The notes under the pieces: generated by a model
The model's input: the letters and a program-made list of their open reading frames with translations, nothing else
Database searches by the model: none
Told to the model about the DNA's origin: nothing
Shown: piece after piece, positions 1-8,812 of the stretch
Layout: each line of letters opens with the position of its first letter
Numbering within the stretch: position 1 is the first letter of the stretch
From: Oscillospiraceae bacterium
GTDB taxonomy: Bacteria; Bacillota; Clostridia; Oscillospirales; Oscillospiraceae
NCBI GenBank assembly: GCA_017419715.1
Contig: JAFOKO010000072.1
Span: 1-61,055, forward strand
DNA: 61,055 bases
Reading direction: 5' to 3'
Position numbers and translations under genes: made by a program

Positions 1-38
1 TCAGCTGACCGATACTAATATGCCGAGGGCTTGACCTA
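1..38 (+). rRNA. 23S rRNA, 3' end (partial)
   Basis: The first bases match the conserved 3' terminal stretch of bacterial 23S rRNA (the GACC-GATACTAATA region followed by GAGGGCTTGACC). The gene begins outside the window. It is followed by a spacer of about 73 bases and the 5S gene, as in a standard 16S-23S-5S operon. The exact 3' end is approximate. Confidence 0.9.
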
Positions 39-111
39 TAACAGCAGGCTCTAAAGTGCTTTCATGATTTGCTCCTCCTGTGTTCAGTTTTCAGGGTACA
101 AGCCTTGAATA

Positions 112-226
112 GTTGGTGTTGATTGTCTTGAGGGTCCACCTGTTCCCATCCCGAACACAGAAGTTAAGCTCAAGTTCGTCGACGATAGTATGCGGGCGAC
201 TGCATGTGAAAATAGATAACGCCAAC
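112..226 (+). rRNA. rrf: 5S ribosomal RNA
   Basis: About 115 bases with the conserved 5S core: CCCATCCCGAACACAGAAGTTAAG in the loop B/C region, broken here as CCCATCCCGAAC then ACAGAAGTTAAG, and complementary termini GTTGGTGTT / AACGCCAAC forming the closing helix. It lies directly after the 23S tail and before a strong terminator. The ends are set by the terminal helix and may be off by a base or two. Confidence 0.93.
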
Positions 227-232
227 ACATAC

Positions 233-261
233 AAAACTCCGGTCAATTGATCGGAGTTTTG
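233..261 (+). terminator. rRNA operon terminator
   Basis: Inverted repeat AAAACTCCG / CGGAGTTTT around a short AT-rich loop, directly downstream of 5S rRNA and ending in TTTTG. It fits an intrinsic terminator closing the rRNA operon. Confidence 0.85.
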
Positions 262-346
262 TTCGTTATTTGTTCCGTTATGGCCGCGCAAGAGCGCGGG
301 CATGAAACGGCATGGCACATATTCAAAGAACGCATGCGTGGGCGCG

Positions 347-997
347 TCAATCTTGTTTCAGAAAGCTGTCACAGTACGGTGCAAGGGAGCAGTTTTCGCA
401 TGCGGGCCTCCGTGCGGTGCAGACGGCACGGCCGTGGAGGACGATGCGGTGACAGAAATCAGAGCTCTCCTCCGGCGGAAGAATGGCGCGGAGCTGGTCC
501 TCGCATTTGGCCGGGTCTTTCGTGCCGTCGGTCAAGCCCAGCTTGCCGCTGATCCGGATGCAGTGCGTGTCACAGACCACGGAGCCCGGCACGCCGTAGA
601 GGTCCCCCAGCAGGAGATTGGCCGTCTTGCGCCCCACGCCGGGGAGCTTCAGCAGTTCGTCCATGCTGTTGGGCACTTTCCCGCCGTAGTTCGACAGCAA
701 CATTTGGCAGGCAAGGACGATGTCTCGCGCCTTGTGTTTGTAGAAACCACAGGAATGGACCATCTGCTCTACCTCAGCAACATCGGCGGCGGCGAAGGCT
801 TCCAGACTGGGATAGCGCGCAAAGAGGGCGGGCGTGACCATGTTCACGCGCTCGTCTGTGCATTGCGCTGAGAGCCGGACGGCAATCATCAGCTCGTAAT
901 CCTTCTGGCTGTGCAGTGCACAAAGGGCCTCGGGGTAGTCTTCTTTTAAAGCCGCTACAATGAGAATCGCTTTTTCTTTCTTTTCCATTTTCCTCAC
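347..997 (-). CDS. nth: Endonuclease III (DNA glycosylase/AP lyase)
   Basis: A 216-residue protein, the normal length for Nth, which removes oxidised pyrimidines in base excision repair and nicks the AP site. The helix-hairpin-helix LPGVGRKTANLL lies at residues 118-129 and carries the catalytic Lys124; the catalytic Asp is Asp143 in CDTHC. The C-terminal iron-sulphur loop is complete: Cys193-x6-Cys200-x2-Cys203-x5-Cys209. The gene converges on the rRNA operon terminator. The first Met (MRKMEKKEK) is used; Met4 is a possible alternative. Confidence 0.96.
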   Translation of the reverse strand: MRKMEKKEKAILIVAALKEDYPEALCALHSQKDYELMIAVRLSAQCTDERVNMVTPALFARYPSLEAFAAADVAEVEQMVHSCGFYKHKARDIVLACQMLLSNYGGKVPNSMDELLKLPGVGRKTANLLLGDLYGVPGSVVCDTHCIRISGKLGLTDGTKDPAKCEDQLRAILPPEESSDFCHRIVLHGRAVCTARRPACENCSLAPYCDSFLKQD

Positions 998-1231
998 CCT
1001 GTCATTGCTTTCTTCGACGTTCGTCGCAAAAGGAAGCGCTCCTATTTGCCTATTATACAGCAGTTTTTTTGTAAACGCAAGCGTGGTTATGAATTATGGG
1101 CGTTGTGGTTCGCAGCCTTTACCGTCGGGGTCGGGCCGATGTGGGCATCGGCCCCAGAACGACGAATTGACTGAGCCAGGGCCGGTGCTGTGATCGTTTC
1201 TGATCAAAGCACCGGCCCTGTATGGGTGCAG
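998..1231. other. Intergenic region between nth and anti-sigma gene
   Basis: No gene is visible in these 234 bases. They hold a palindrome GGGCCGATG / CATCGGCCC (1133-1154) that resembles other GC-rich palindromes in the window (7479, 10112, 37162), and a terminator hairpin at 1180-1220. The rest, upstream of the nth start, is AT-rich and may hold its promoter. Confidence 0.5.
1180..1220 (-). terminator. Terminator of sigma/anti-sigma operon
   Basis: Stem CAGGGCCGGTGCT / AGCACCGGCCCTG just past the anti-sigma stop codon, with an inner GATC-rich loop. A related hairpin sits beside a copied scrap of this gene at 36376-36407. Confidence 0.7.
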
Positions 1232-1939
1232 CTATTCTCCGAGGAACGGCCAGGCCTTGATCGCGTCGTTGACAAGCTGCTGTATAGCATCTTTGTTTGC
1301 TTCCAGCTCTGCTTGGGATGGGTCTTCATCTGAACCGAGACCTTCATAGTTGTTTAAGTCTCGGTCAACAACATAATTCTTTGGGCCATCCGCAGTATTT
1401 ACCACCACACTGAAGACATATTCTCCGCCGACCCGACCGATATACACGCCCTCCGGTTCCTCTTGAGCGTTTCCGGTCGTTCGCTGCATGGCAACATGTC
1501 CGCCCCATTCCAGAAAATGGGGAACAAGCACATCGTATTCATATTGCTCGTCGCACCAGGTGTAGTACAAGACATCGCCGTCATATTCTTCGCTCCTGGG
1601 TTTTCCTTCGGCAAATGGGGCATAGCGACGGTACTCGTGCGTATACCACCATGTGCAGTGGGCGGCAAACAGAAGAAAAAATACGACAAGGGTCGCTGAA
1701 ATACCGATTAGAAACGCCTTTTTTTGTTTTTTGTTGAACCGCTTTTTGATCCCTTTCAGCGCGTCGATCTCCTCGACCTTTGCCGGGGCGGCGAGCTCCT
1801 GGCTGATTTGTTTTGCCAGCCTCTGGCATCTTGCGCACCCGGCGAGGTGCGTCTCCACCAGCTCCCGGCTGGCTTCGGTGCAGACTCCGTCCTGGTACAG
1901 CGGCAGCAGGTCCGCCACAATGCTGCATTCTTTGCTCAT
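1232..1939 (-). CDS. Anti-sigma factor with zinc-finger (ZAS) N-terminus
   Basis: A 235-residue single-pass membrane protein. The N-terminal 40 residues hold the ZAS signature His31-x3-Cys35-x2-Cys38 (HLAGCARC), the module that holds an ECF sigma factor inactive. One membrane helix follows at about residues 76-98 (FLIGISATLVVFFLLFAAH), so the C-terminal ~135 residues should be outside the membrane as a sensor. The start ATG overlaps the stop of the upstream sigma gene by four bases (ATGA), so the pair is translationally coupled. The signal sensed is not evident. The last 16 codons and the terminator are duplicated near 36305. Confidence 0.88.
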   Translation of the reverse strand: MSKECSIVADLLPLYQDGVCTEASRELVETHLAGCARCQRLAKQISQELAAPAKVEEIDALKGIKKRFNKKQKKAFLIGISATLVVFFLLFAAHCTWWYTHEYRRYAPFAEGKPRSEEYDGDVLYYTWCDEQYEYDVLVPHFLEWGGHVAMQRTTGNAQEEPEGVYIGRVGGEYVFSVVVNTADGPKNYVVDRDLNNYEGLGSDEDPSQAELEANKDAIQQLVNDAIKAWPFLGE

Positions 1940-2409
1940 GATAAGTCCTCCTTGATTTTCAGTTTGGCCCGGTGATAGGTGACGCGAGCCCAGCTCTCGG
2001 TTTTCCCAAATAGCGCCCCGATCTGCTGAAAAGGCAGCTCGCCGAAGGTGCGCAGGGAGAATACCTCCTTGTAAGGCTCCTCCAGGGCGTGCAGCCGCTT
2101 GTGGAGCTCAAAGCCGATTTCCCGGTCCAGGAAGCGCTCCTCCAGGGAAGCGCCGTCCCAGCCCAGTTCCTCTGGCAGTTCGTCCTCCCGGCCGTGCTTC
2201 TGCCTGCTGGTGAAATAGGTATTTTTTGCGATTTGGCAGAGCCAGACGAAGAGCTTGCAGCGCCCGTCAAAGCGGTCGATGGCCTTGAGGGCCTTGAAAA
2301 AGGTCTCTTGCGTGAGCTCCTCGGCCAAGTCCGTATTGTGCGTGAGCGACAGGGCGTATTTGTAGACATTCTTGAAGTAGCGTTCGTAAACCTCTTCGAA
2401 CTCGATCAC
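1936..2409 (-). CDS. ECF-family RNA polymerase sigma factor
   Basis: A 157-residue sigma-70-like protein with region 2 (EVYERYFKNVYKYALSLT, LAEELTQETFFKALKAID) and region 4 (LPFQQIGALFGKTESWARV) and no region 1 or 3, which defines the ECF class. It starts at GTG behind the SD-like GGAAGGTGG. It is coupled by ATGA overlap to the ZAS anti-sigma gene, so its release should depend on that membrane partner. A possible autoregulated ECF promoter lies just upstream. The regulon cannot be read from the window. Confidence 0.9.
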   Translation of the reverse strand: MIEFEEVYERYFKNVYKYALSLTHNTDLAEELTQETFFKALKAIDRFDGRCKLFVWLCQIAKNTYFTSRQKHGREDELPEELGWDGASLEERFLDREIGFELHKRLHALEEPYKEVFSLRTFGELPFQQIGALFGKTESWARVTYHRAKLKIKEDLS

Positions 2410-2430
2410 TTTCTCACCACCTTCCGCTCA

Positions 2431-2459
2431 TAAGACCAACGAAAACCGGATCCGTTACA
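2431..2459 (-). promoter_or_regulatory. Candidate ECF-type autoregulatory promoter
   Basis: Read on the minus strand, TGTAAC is followed 17 bases later by GTCTTA, just upstream of the sigma gene. This resembles the AAC / GTC pattern of ECF promoters, and ECF operons often control themselves. One instance only, so tentative. Confidence 0.3.
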
Positions 2460-2507
2460 ACTTCATTGCATTTTAGCATATATTTTTGGAAAAAGCTACG
2501 CCCTTTC

Positions 2508-2536
2508 TTGCAATCCAAGGCCGGAACGGCTATAAT
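2508..2536 (+). promoter_or_regulatory. Sigma-A type promoter of the MBL hydrolase gene
   Basis: TTGCAA, 17-base spacer, TATAAT, ending 32 bases before the ATG at 2569. Near-consensus housekeeping promoter. Confidence 0.7.
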
Positions 2537-2568
2537 CAAGGCATCCGACAAGCAGAGGGGGAGATGGG

Positions 2569-3333
2569 ATGGAACCTTGGTTTACAGTCGAGCGGATCGA
2601 CGATGACAGCTTTGCGATCAGCGAGTATCGGCATTGGGAGGAGCCGCACAGCTATTTGCTTTGCGGCAATGACGCCGCGCTTCTGATCGATACAGGGCTC
2701 GGCGTCGCGCCGATCCGGAAGGTGACGGACGAATTGACGCCGCTCCCGATCTCTGTCGTTTTGACCCACGCCCACTGGGATCACATCGGCGGGCTGGATC
2801 AGTTTCCACACTTTGCTGTGCACGAAGCGGAGCGGAGCTGGCTCGCGGAGCAATTTCCGCTTCCGGTCGAGGCCGTCCGGAGCAGTCTGTTGAAGGAGCC
2901 TTGTGATTTCCCGGCGGACTTCCGCCCGGAGGACTATGGCCTCTTTCGCGGGGAGCCCCAGCGGCTCCTGCAGGACGGGGAATGGCTACGCTTCGGTGGC
3001 CGGGAGCTGCTTGTGCTGCATACCCCCGGCCATTCTCCCGGCCACTGCTGCTTCTACGAACCGGCGCGAGGCTATCTGTTCACCGGGGATTTGATCTACC
3101 GGGGCTGCCTGGATGCGTTCTACCCGTCCACCGACCCACAGCAATTTTATCAGTCCGTGAAACGGCTGCAGGGTCTGGATGTCCGGCGCATCCTGCCCGG
3201 GCATCACGCGCTGCATCTTCCACGCGCTCTGCTGGCCGATGTTGAGGCCGGCTTTGCGAAACTGGACAGAGACGGGAAACTCTGCCACGGCAGTGGGCTC
3301 TTTGCCTTTGACGGCTTTCAAATCCATCTCTGA
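2569..3333 (+). CDS. MBL-fold metallo-hydrolase
   Basis: A 254-residue metallo-beta-lactamase-fold enzyme. The metal-binding signature THAHWDHIGG lies at about residues 64-73, with further ligands in HTPGHSPGH, GDLIY and PGHH, the order seen in glyoxalase II-like and related hydrolases. The substrate is not evident. The start follows GAGGGGGAGATGGG and a near-consensus promoter. It stands alone on the plus strand, facing the RND exporter gene across a bidirectional terminator. Confidence 0.88.
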   Translation: MEPWFTVERIDDDSFAISEYRHWEEPHSYLLCGNDAALLIDTGLGVAPIRKVTDELTPLPISVVLTHAHWDHIGGLDQFPHFAVHEAERSWLAEQFPLPVEAVRSSLLKEPCDFPADFRPEDYGLFRGEPQRLLQDGEWLRFGGRELLVLHTPGHSPGHCCFYEPARGYLFTGDLIYRGCLDAFYPSTDPQQFYQSVKRLQGLDVRRILPGHHALHLPRALLADVEAGFAKLDRDGKLCHGSGLFAFDGFQIHL

Positions 3334-3341
3334 TATAGAAC

Positions 3342-3382
3342 AACACAGGCGCTGGACTGCAGCACGATCCAGCGCCTGTGTT
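3342..3382. terminator. Bidirectional terminator
   Basis: A 15-bp perfect stem AACACAGGCGCTGGA / TCCAGCGCCTGTGTT followed by TTTTG, between convergent genes ending at 3333 and 3394. Confidence 0.85.
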
Positions 3383-3393
3383 TTGGGACAGGG

Positions 3394-5922
3394 TCAATCT
3401 TCCAGCCTGTCTTTTTTTCTTGTCACCAGCTTGTCGCAAGCGGCTAAAACGCCGGGCAGAACGAAGAGGATCAGCAAAATGACGCTCAGGGAGCCGATGG
3501 AAATCGTCCGAACGATCTCCGTTACCGTTTCGTCCTCAAACAGTCTGCCTACGGCAGCGGTGATCATGACCAGAATAAGACCGGAGGTCAAAATGGTGTG
3601 CACAGAGCCCGCATAGGCTCGTTCCAGCGCGCCAAGGATCGACGCGACTTTGCGGTTTTCCCGGTAGTAATTGGTGAACAGGATGCCGTAGTCGATCGTA
3701 GCGCCCATCAGAATGCATTCCACCATCAGCAGGGCCAGATAGTACATGCTTCCGCTCATGATACCGGTCACGGTCACGGTAATAAAGACGCCGGTCTGCA
3801 CAAGCAGCACCAGGATGATCGGCACAAAGACGGAGCGGAATGTGAGCGCCACGATCAGGAAAATTGCCAGCGCCGTCAACAGGGTGATAGACAGCAGCTC
3901 TTTGCCGAAGCTTTGCTTCATCTCGTAGGCCATGACGGCGTTTCCGATCAGATAGGAATCCCCGTCCAGATCACGGTCGAGGGATGCATGGAGCTCCTGC
4001 AAAAACGCGGTGGTGGCTTCGCTTTCGTCCGGATAGGTGGTAGTAAACACCAACCGGGAATAGCGATCGGACACCAGCTGAGCCTTTCCGGCCTGCAACG
4101 CCGCCTGGCCCATCTGCAGCTTCCGCCTGAGACTGGCGTCGATCCAGGCGGAATAACGCGGATCGTTCACGACATGTTCTGTCAAATAATTGAACAATCC
4201 TTCCGGCGTCATGGTCCAGCTGGGATCGGACGCTTCCATGCTCTGCTTGTATAAATACAGGAGTTCCACGGATGCCTGGTCAAGTTGCTCGATCCAGCCG
4301 GAAAGGAGCGCCTGCATTTCTTCGGGGGAATACGCCCGGTTCCCGCTCGCCGCGTCGACGATGGCCTTTGCGGCGGACATTCTCTGGGCCTGCTCGGGAG
4401 CGCTACTGTCCTGGAAGCCTTGCATCGTGGGATCGGAAAGGGCGCGCACCAGAAGCTTTGCCTGTTCCCTGGTTTCATCGTCGATCCAGGCAGAAAATGT
4501 CTCGTCCTGCAAAACATGCTCCGACAGAAAGGACAGGAAGTCCCCAACGGTCATGGGTTCGATCAATCCGTCGGAATAATACTGGTAATAGAGAAGCTGG
4601 ATGAGCGCGGGCTTTACTGGAAGGCCGCCGCCGAATGCGCCAAGCATGGATGTGAGCTCCTGGACGGTGCAGGCCTTCCCGAGGCTGGTGCAGTAAGCGG
4701 TGACGGAGCTCACCTGCTCGTCCTGCTCCAGCTTGTCCAGCAGTTTTTCCAGATGCGGCTCATCCCGGTTTTCATAGACCAGGACGATGGTACTCCGCTT
4801 GGGAAACACAGCGGCGACGGGGTCGTTTCGAACCAGAATATATGCGATCCCGGTCTGTGTTTGCAGGAAATAAAAGCCGACGAAGAGGGCCAAAAAGAGC
4901 CCGACGATCCCGAAACGAAGCTTCCGGCTGAGCCGGGCTGCCCAGTGCATGGGAATGTGCAGCTCTTTTTTTGCCGTCTTGCGCAAAAGCGGGTCAAACA
5001 GCAGGATCAGCGCCGGTAAGATGGTCAACACGCAAAGCATGCTGATCAACACGCCCTTGGCCAAAACGATGCCAATGTCTGTGCCGATCTTGAAGCTCAT
5101 AAAAAGCAGCATCAGCAAACCGGCAACCGTTGTGAGCGCACTGGAGGCTATCGACGAGAACGCATTTGCCCAGGCGTGCTTCATGGCCTGGAGCGGATCG
5201 GGCTCTTGGATGCGCTCCTGCCGGTAGCGGTTCATGAGGATGATGGAGTAGTCCATCGACAAAGCCAGCTGCAGGATGGCGGCGATGGACTTTGTGACGC
5301 TGGATACGCTGCCCAGCAGGAGGTTGGTCCCCAGATTGATTAGGATCGCACAGCCGATTGTTGCGAGAAACAGGAGGGGCTCCAGCCACGAACCACACAT
5401 CGTAAGCAAAATAACGAGCAGGATGATGCCCACGACTGCATAAACGCTAACCGGGATCTCCGGCAGGGTGGTGGCGTCGTCGTGCCAGACGATTTTTTTG
5501 CCGGAAAACTGCTGAGCCAGAGCGGCTTCAATTGCCTTTTCCTCCGCGCTGCCATAGTCACAGGACATATGCAGCACAAACAGCGTATGATCGTCCCGAT
5601 GAAATGCATTGCCGGTGGGCTCATATTCCACGCTGTCCACATGTTCTATCGCCTGCAGCGTCTCCAGAACTTGCGCCTGCTCCGCGTCGGACAGGTCGTC
5701 GAACATGACCCGAATCGTAGAGGGCATTTCCATGGCGGGAAACGCCTCGTTCATGATATCCAAACCGGCCTTCATCCTGGAATCCTCCGGCAGATACTTT
5801 GTCATGTCGGTGTTGACTGTGACAAAGAGCGACCCAACCGCGCCGGCAAGCGCAAGGACCAGAACGCATACCAGAATGGCGATCCGCCGGTTTACGATAA
5901 AAGATGATGTTTTTTTCAGCAT
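3394..5922 (-). CDS. MMPL/RND-family transporter
   Basis: An 842-residue polytopic protein of the MMPL/RND superfamily. Its two halves repeat the same plan: an N-terminal helix, a long extracytoplasmic loop, then five to six helices. The first half has SMDYSIILMNRYRQE and the second ATIDYGILFTNYYRENR, the paired motif with membrane Asp residues that carry protons in this family. In Gram-positives such proteins export lipids, surfactants or drugs; the substrate here is unknown. It appears monocistronic, with a possible promoter at 6133-6161 and a roughly 200-base leader. Confidence 0.88.
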   Translation of the reverse strand: MLKKTSSFIVNRRIAILVCVLVLALAGAVGSLFVTVNTDMTKYLPEDSRMKAGLDIMNEAFPAMEMPSTIRVMFDDLSDAEQAQVLETLQAIEHVDSVEYEPTGNAFHRDDHTLFVLHMSCDYGSAEEKAIEAALAQQFSGKKIVWHDDATTLPEIPVSVYAVVGIILLVILLTMCGSWLEPLLFLATIGCAILINLGTNLLLGSVSSVTKSIAAILQLALSMDYSIILMNRYRQERIQEPDPLQAMKHAWANAFSSIASSALTTVAGLLMLLFMSFKIGTDIGIVLAKGVLISMLCVLTILPALILLFDPLLRKTAKKELHIPMHWAARLSRKLRFGIVGLFLALFVGFYFLQTQTGIAYILVRNDPVAAVFPKRSTIVLVYENRDEPHLEKLLDKLEQDEQVSSVTAYCTSLGKACTVQELTSMLGAFGGGLPVKPALIQLLYYQYYSDGLIEPMTVGDFLSFLSEHVLQDETFSAWIDDETREQAKLLVRALSDPTMQGFQDSSAPEQAQRMSAAKAIVDAASGNRAYSPEEMQALLSGWIEQLDQASVELLYLYKQSMEASDPSWTMTPEGLFNYLTEHVVNDPRYSAWIDASLRRKLQMGQAALQAGKAQLVSDRYSRLVFTTTYPDESEATTAFLQELHASLDRDLDGDSYLIGNAVMAYEMKQSFGKELLSITLLTALAIFLIVALTFRSVFVPIILVLLVQTGVFITVTVTGIMSGSMYYLALLMVECILMGATIDYGILFTNYYRENRKVASILGALERAYAGSVHTILTSGLILVMITAAVGRLFEDETVTEIVRTISIGSLSVILLILFVLPGVLAACDKLVTRKKDRLED

Positions 5923-6088
5923 AATGGCCTCTTCCGTGTTCGGTCACTTCCGTGATCGACATGTCTTTCCAAATTGAGATCGAGACGAAGTATGGGATAC
6001 GACAGAGCCAACACATTGCAGCCTGGCATGGTGTTTTAGGCCACAAAAAATGCTCAAAAGCTCTTGCTGTGTCTGCCGCTGCAGTTCT

Positions 6089-6116
6089 GCTCAGCGCCCT
6101 TTCCCGGGCGCTGAGC
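6089..6116 (-). other. Hairpin in leader of the RND exporter gene
   Basis: An 11-bp stem GCTCAGCGCCC / GGGCGCTGAGC with a 6-base loop lies between the candidate promoter (6133-6161) and the exporter start at 5922. There is no U tract in the minus direction, so it is not an obvious terminator. It could be an mRNA structure. Confidence 0.4.
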
Positions 6117-6132
6117 GCCTGCCTCTGTGCGT

Positions 6133-6161
6133 ATGATAGCACAAGAACGCAAGAATAACAA
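6133..6161 (-). promoter_or_regulatory. Candidate promoter of the RND exporter gene
   Basis: On the minus strand TTGTTA, 17-base spacer, TATCAT, about 210 bases before the exporter start codon. Confidence 0.45.
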
Positions 6162-6192
6162 GCGGCTCGACAGAAAATATGTCGAGCCGCTT
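6160..6192 (+). terminator. Terminator-like hairpin
   Basis: A 12-bp perfect stem AAGCGGCTCGAC / GTCGAGCCGCTT with a 9-base loop, followed by GAAAAAAT. It overlaps the edge of the exporter promoter and has no obvious upstream plus-strand gene to terminate. Confidence 0.45.
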
Positions 6193-6443
6193 GAAAAAAT
6201 TTCGCCGAATCTGCCATGGTCGTACGATAGAACGCTTCCAGCCGGGAAGCTGATCCGGCTCAGCCGGAACAGAAGCCGCGCCGAACTCCCTTGCCGCATA
6301 ATGCAGCACGGCTTGCTTCGGATAACCTGCAAAGATGCTGAAGATGTCAAGCGTGAATCATCTTGCGTTTCCGCAAACGAAATTGGGCGTTTGTCTGTTT
6401 TGTAAGTCCGTACGGCAGTTTTTTGAAAATGCAACAAAAGCTC
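6193..6443. other. Stretch without recognised gene
   Basis: Together with 5923-6192 this makes a gene-free gap of nearly 590 bases between divergent genes. Apart from the exporter promoter, two hairpins and the promoter at 6444-6472, I see no coding signal with a plausible start and no known RNA motif. Confidence 0.4.
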
Positions 6444-6472
6444 TTTCCCTGCTGGGATTCTTGTGCTATAAT
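6444..6472 (+). promoter_or_regulatory. Promoter of alpha/beta hydrolase gene
   Basis: TTTCCC, 17-base spacer, TATAAT, ending 37 bases before the ATG at 6510. The -10 is perfect, the -35 weak. Confidence 0.5.
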
Positions 6473-6509
6473 CAATACGCATTTCTCTTTGGCTTTGGAG
6501 GGTTTGGCA

Positions 6510-7466
6510 ATGAGTCTTGTTGTGAACATCTATAAAAAGAACTTTTTACAGCGCTACGATGAGGATGGAATCTTCCCGTTTGCCAATTCTTCTGATTTTC
6601 CTGGGCTTTCCTGTGAGCAGGGCTCTTTTCGGAATTCAGCGGGCATTGAGATTCGGTACTTTTACTATTCCTATGAAGCTTATGACCCAAGCAAATTGAT
6701 CTTGTTGTGCCCCGGCCTTGGCCCGGGGCACAGGGGATATTTTTCAGAGATAGACGCGCTTTGCCGGGCGGGTTATAAGGTTTTGACCTTAGATTATACA
6801 GGCTGTGGGGCCTCTGGCGGCGAACGGCTATCCTCCTGCAATGCGCCGGTCAAAGACGCAAGGGAATTGCTGGAGCATCTGCAGCCGGAGGGGGAGATTC
6901 TCCCGGTTGGGCATTCCCTCGGCGGCTATACGGCGCTGTGCCTCGCAAATTTGCTGCCTGCCGTGCATCGAGCCGTGGTGATTTCCGCCTTCGCCGATAT
7001 TTCTGATTTGCTCGTCGGTTTTTTGAAGCTTCGGCTGCTTGCCAACCGGGTCAAGCGCTTTGAGCAGAAGCTTGACCCCGCGTATGGCAGTCTGGACAAC
7101 CATGCTTATCTGGCATCCACCCAGGATAAGCTGCTGTGGATCCATTCCAAGGACGACCCCATGGTCAATTATTCCTTGAACGCCGGTCAAGTGTTGAACC
7201 TGAACAATCCGAATGTGCGGGTCGTGACCGTGGAAGGGAAGAAACACATGCCGCAATACACAAGCGAAGCGTTGAAAACGATGAATGCTTGGATGGGTGA
7301 ATACAATCGCTTGGTGCGGGAGAAGAAGCTGCAAACAAAAGCGGAGAAACAAGCGTTTTTCGCTGATAAGCCCGTCACCCGCATGACGGAGCAGGACCCC
7401 GCCGTGATCGGGGAGATTTTGCGCTTTCTCCAAGGAGCGTGCGAGGAACGGAACCCGGCGAAGTGA
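6510..7466 (+). CDS. Alpha/beta-hydrolase family protein
   Basis: A 318-residue serine hydrolase. The nucleophile elbow GHSLGGY puts Ser at residue 136; an oxyanion-hole region CPGLGPGHRG lies at 68-77; the acid and base probably come from HSKDDPMVN and GKKHMPQ further on, the usual Ser-Asp-His order. The ATG at 6510 follows GGAGGGTTTGGCA; an in-frame upstream Met at 6363 would lie ahead of the promoter and is not used. There is no signal peptide, so it is cytoplasmic. The substrate is unknown. rarA follows after 81 bases. Confidence 0.85.
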   Translation: MSLVVNIYKKNFLQRYDEDGIFPFANSSDFPGLSCEQGSFRNSAGIEIRYFYYSYEAYDPSKLILLCPGLGPGHRGYFSEIDALCRAGYKVLTLDYTGCGASGGERLSSCNAPVKDARELLEHLQPEGEILPVGHSLGGYTALCLANLLPAVHRAVVISAFADISDLLVGFLKLRLLANRVKRFEQKLDPAYGSLDNHAYLASTQDKLLWIHSKDDPMVNYSLNAGQVLNLNNPNVRVVTVEGKKHMPQYTSEALKTMNAWMGEYNRLVREKKLQTKAEKQAFFADKPVTRMTEQDPAVIGEILRFLQGACEERNPAK

Positions 7467-7478
7467 GCACCTGGAACG

Positions 7479-7495
7479 GCGGGCGGATTGCCCGC
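7479..7495. repeat. GC-rich palindrome (REP-like)
   Basis: GCGGGC / GCCCGC with a GGATT centre, preceded by GGAAC; the same context recurs at 10107-10130. Confidence 0.5.
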
Positions 7496-7547
7496 ACTGC
7501 AGTCTTACCTCTTACTTCTTACTTTTTCCCTCCCGGAGGTGTTTTCT

Positions 7548-8810
7548 ATGTACCAGCCCTTAGCGGACGAGCTTCGGCCGCGTGAATTATCGGAAGTCTA
7601 TGGCCAGGACCATATCCTGGGCGAGGGGGCCATTTTGCGGCGGATCATTGAATCCGGCACGGTGCCAAATTTGATCTTCTACGGCCCCTCCGGCACCGGG
7701 AAGACCACCGTGGCGAATATCATTGCCGAAAAGACCCAGCGCAAGCTGTTCAAGCTCAACGCCACCACGGCCTCCACGGCGGATGTCAAGACGATTGTCT
7801 CCCAGTTGGACACAATGCTGGCCCCCAACGGGGTACTGCTCTATCTGGACGAGATCCAGTCTTTCAACAAAAAGCAGCAGCAAACCCTGCTGGAGCATAT
7901 CGAGAACGGCAAGATCACGCTGATCGCTTCCACGACGGAGAACCCCTATTTCTATGTGTTCAACGCGATTTTGAGCCGCTCCACGATTTTTGAGTTCAAA
8001 AGCCTAACGACTGCTGCCGTGCGGCAGGCGGTGGACCGGGCTGTGGCCTATATGGCGAACAAGCTCCAGGTCACCGTGGAGGCCGACGAGGCCGCGCTGG
8101 CCCACATTGCCAGCGCTTGCGGTGGCGATGTGCGGAAGGCCATCAACGCCGTGGAGGTGCTCTTCACGGCCTGTGCAGGACAGGATGGGACGGTCCGCAT
8201 CACCCCTGCCGACGCCGAGGCGGTGAGCCAGAAGTCTTCCATGCACTACGACCGGGAGGGCGACAACCATTTTGATTCCGTCTCTGCGCTGATGAAGTCC
8301 CTGCGCGGCTCGGACCCGGACGCGGCCCTGCACTATCTGGCGCGGCTCCTGGAGGCGGGCGATCTGCCCGGGGCCTGCCGCCGCATCCTCTGCTCCGCCA
8401 GCGAGGACATCGGTCTGGCTTACCCCCAGGCGGTGAGCATCGTCAAATCCTGCGTGGACGCTGCCCTGCAGCTTGGGCTCCCAGAGGCGCGGCTACCGCT
8501 GGCCCAGGCGGTGATCCTGCTGGCGACCGCGCCGAAGTCCAACTCTGTGGTCATGGCCATCGACCGGGCGATGAAGGATGTGAAGGCGGGCAAGGCAGGG
8601 CCCTTCCCGCGGGAACTGCAGAATGTCCACGCCGACGGCGCGGGCTTCGAGCGCGAGCAGGGCTATCTCTATCCCCACGATTTCCCCGGCCATTGGGTCA
8701 AACAGCAGTATCTGCCGGATGAGCTGGTGGGGACGACATATTACGAGTATGGGGACAACAAATTTGAGCAGAGCTGCAAATCCTATTGGAAGCAGATCAA
8801 GGGGGACTGA
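7548..8810 (+). CDS. rarA: Replication-associated recombination protein A (AAA+ ATPase)
   Basis: A 420-residue RarA/MgsA/WHIP-family clamp-loader-like AAA+ ATPase that acts at stalled replication forks. Walker A is GPSGTGKTT, Walker B YLDEIQSF, with a sensor 1-like stretch TLIASTTENP. The C-terminal half has the family-specific RILCSASEDIGLAYPQA and APKSNSVVMAIDRA motifs and the conserved ending YLPDELVG. The ATG at 7548 follows a perfect CGGAGG; in-frame upstream starts lack an SD. Downstream genes (DUF951, SUKH) follow with almost no gap. Confidence 0.95.
   Translation: MYQPLADELRPRELSEVYGQDHILGEGAILRRIIESGTVPNLIFYGPSGTGKTTVANIIAEKTQRKLFKLNATTASTADVKTIVSQLDTMLAPNGVLLYLDEIQSFNKKQQQTLLEHIENGKITLIASTTENPYFYVFNAILSRSTIFEFKSLTTAAVRQAVDRAVAYMANKLQVTVEADEAALAHIASACGGDVRKAINAVEVLFTACAGQDGTVRITPADAEAVSQKSSMHYDREGDNHFDSVSALMKSLRGSDPDAALHYLARLLEAGDLPGACRRILCSASEDIGLAYPQAVSIVKSCVDAALQLGLPEARLPLAQAVILLATAPKSNSVVMAIDRAMKDVKAGKAGPFPRELQNVHADGAGFEREQGYLYPHDFPGHWVKQQYLPDELVGTTYYEYGDNKFEQSCKSYWKQIKGD
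8801..8805 (+). promoter_or_regulatory. Ribosome binding site deciding the DUF951 start
   Basis: GGGGG within the last codons of rarA, 7 bases before the ATG at 8813. It decides between this start and an in-frame Met inside rarA. Confidence 0.5.
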
Positions 8811-8812
8811 TT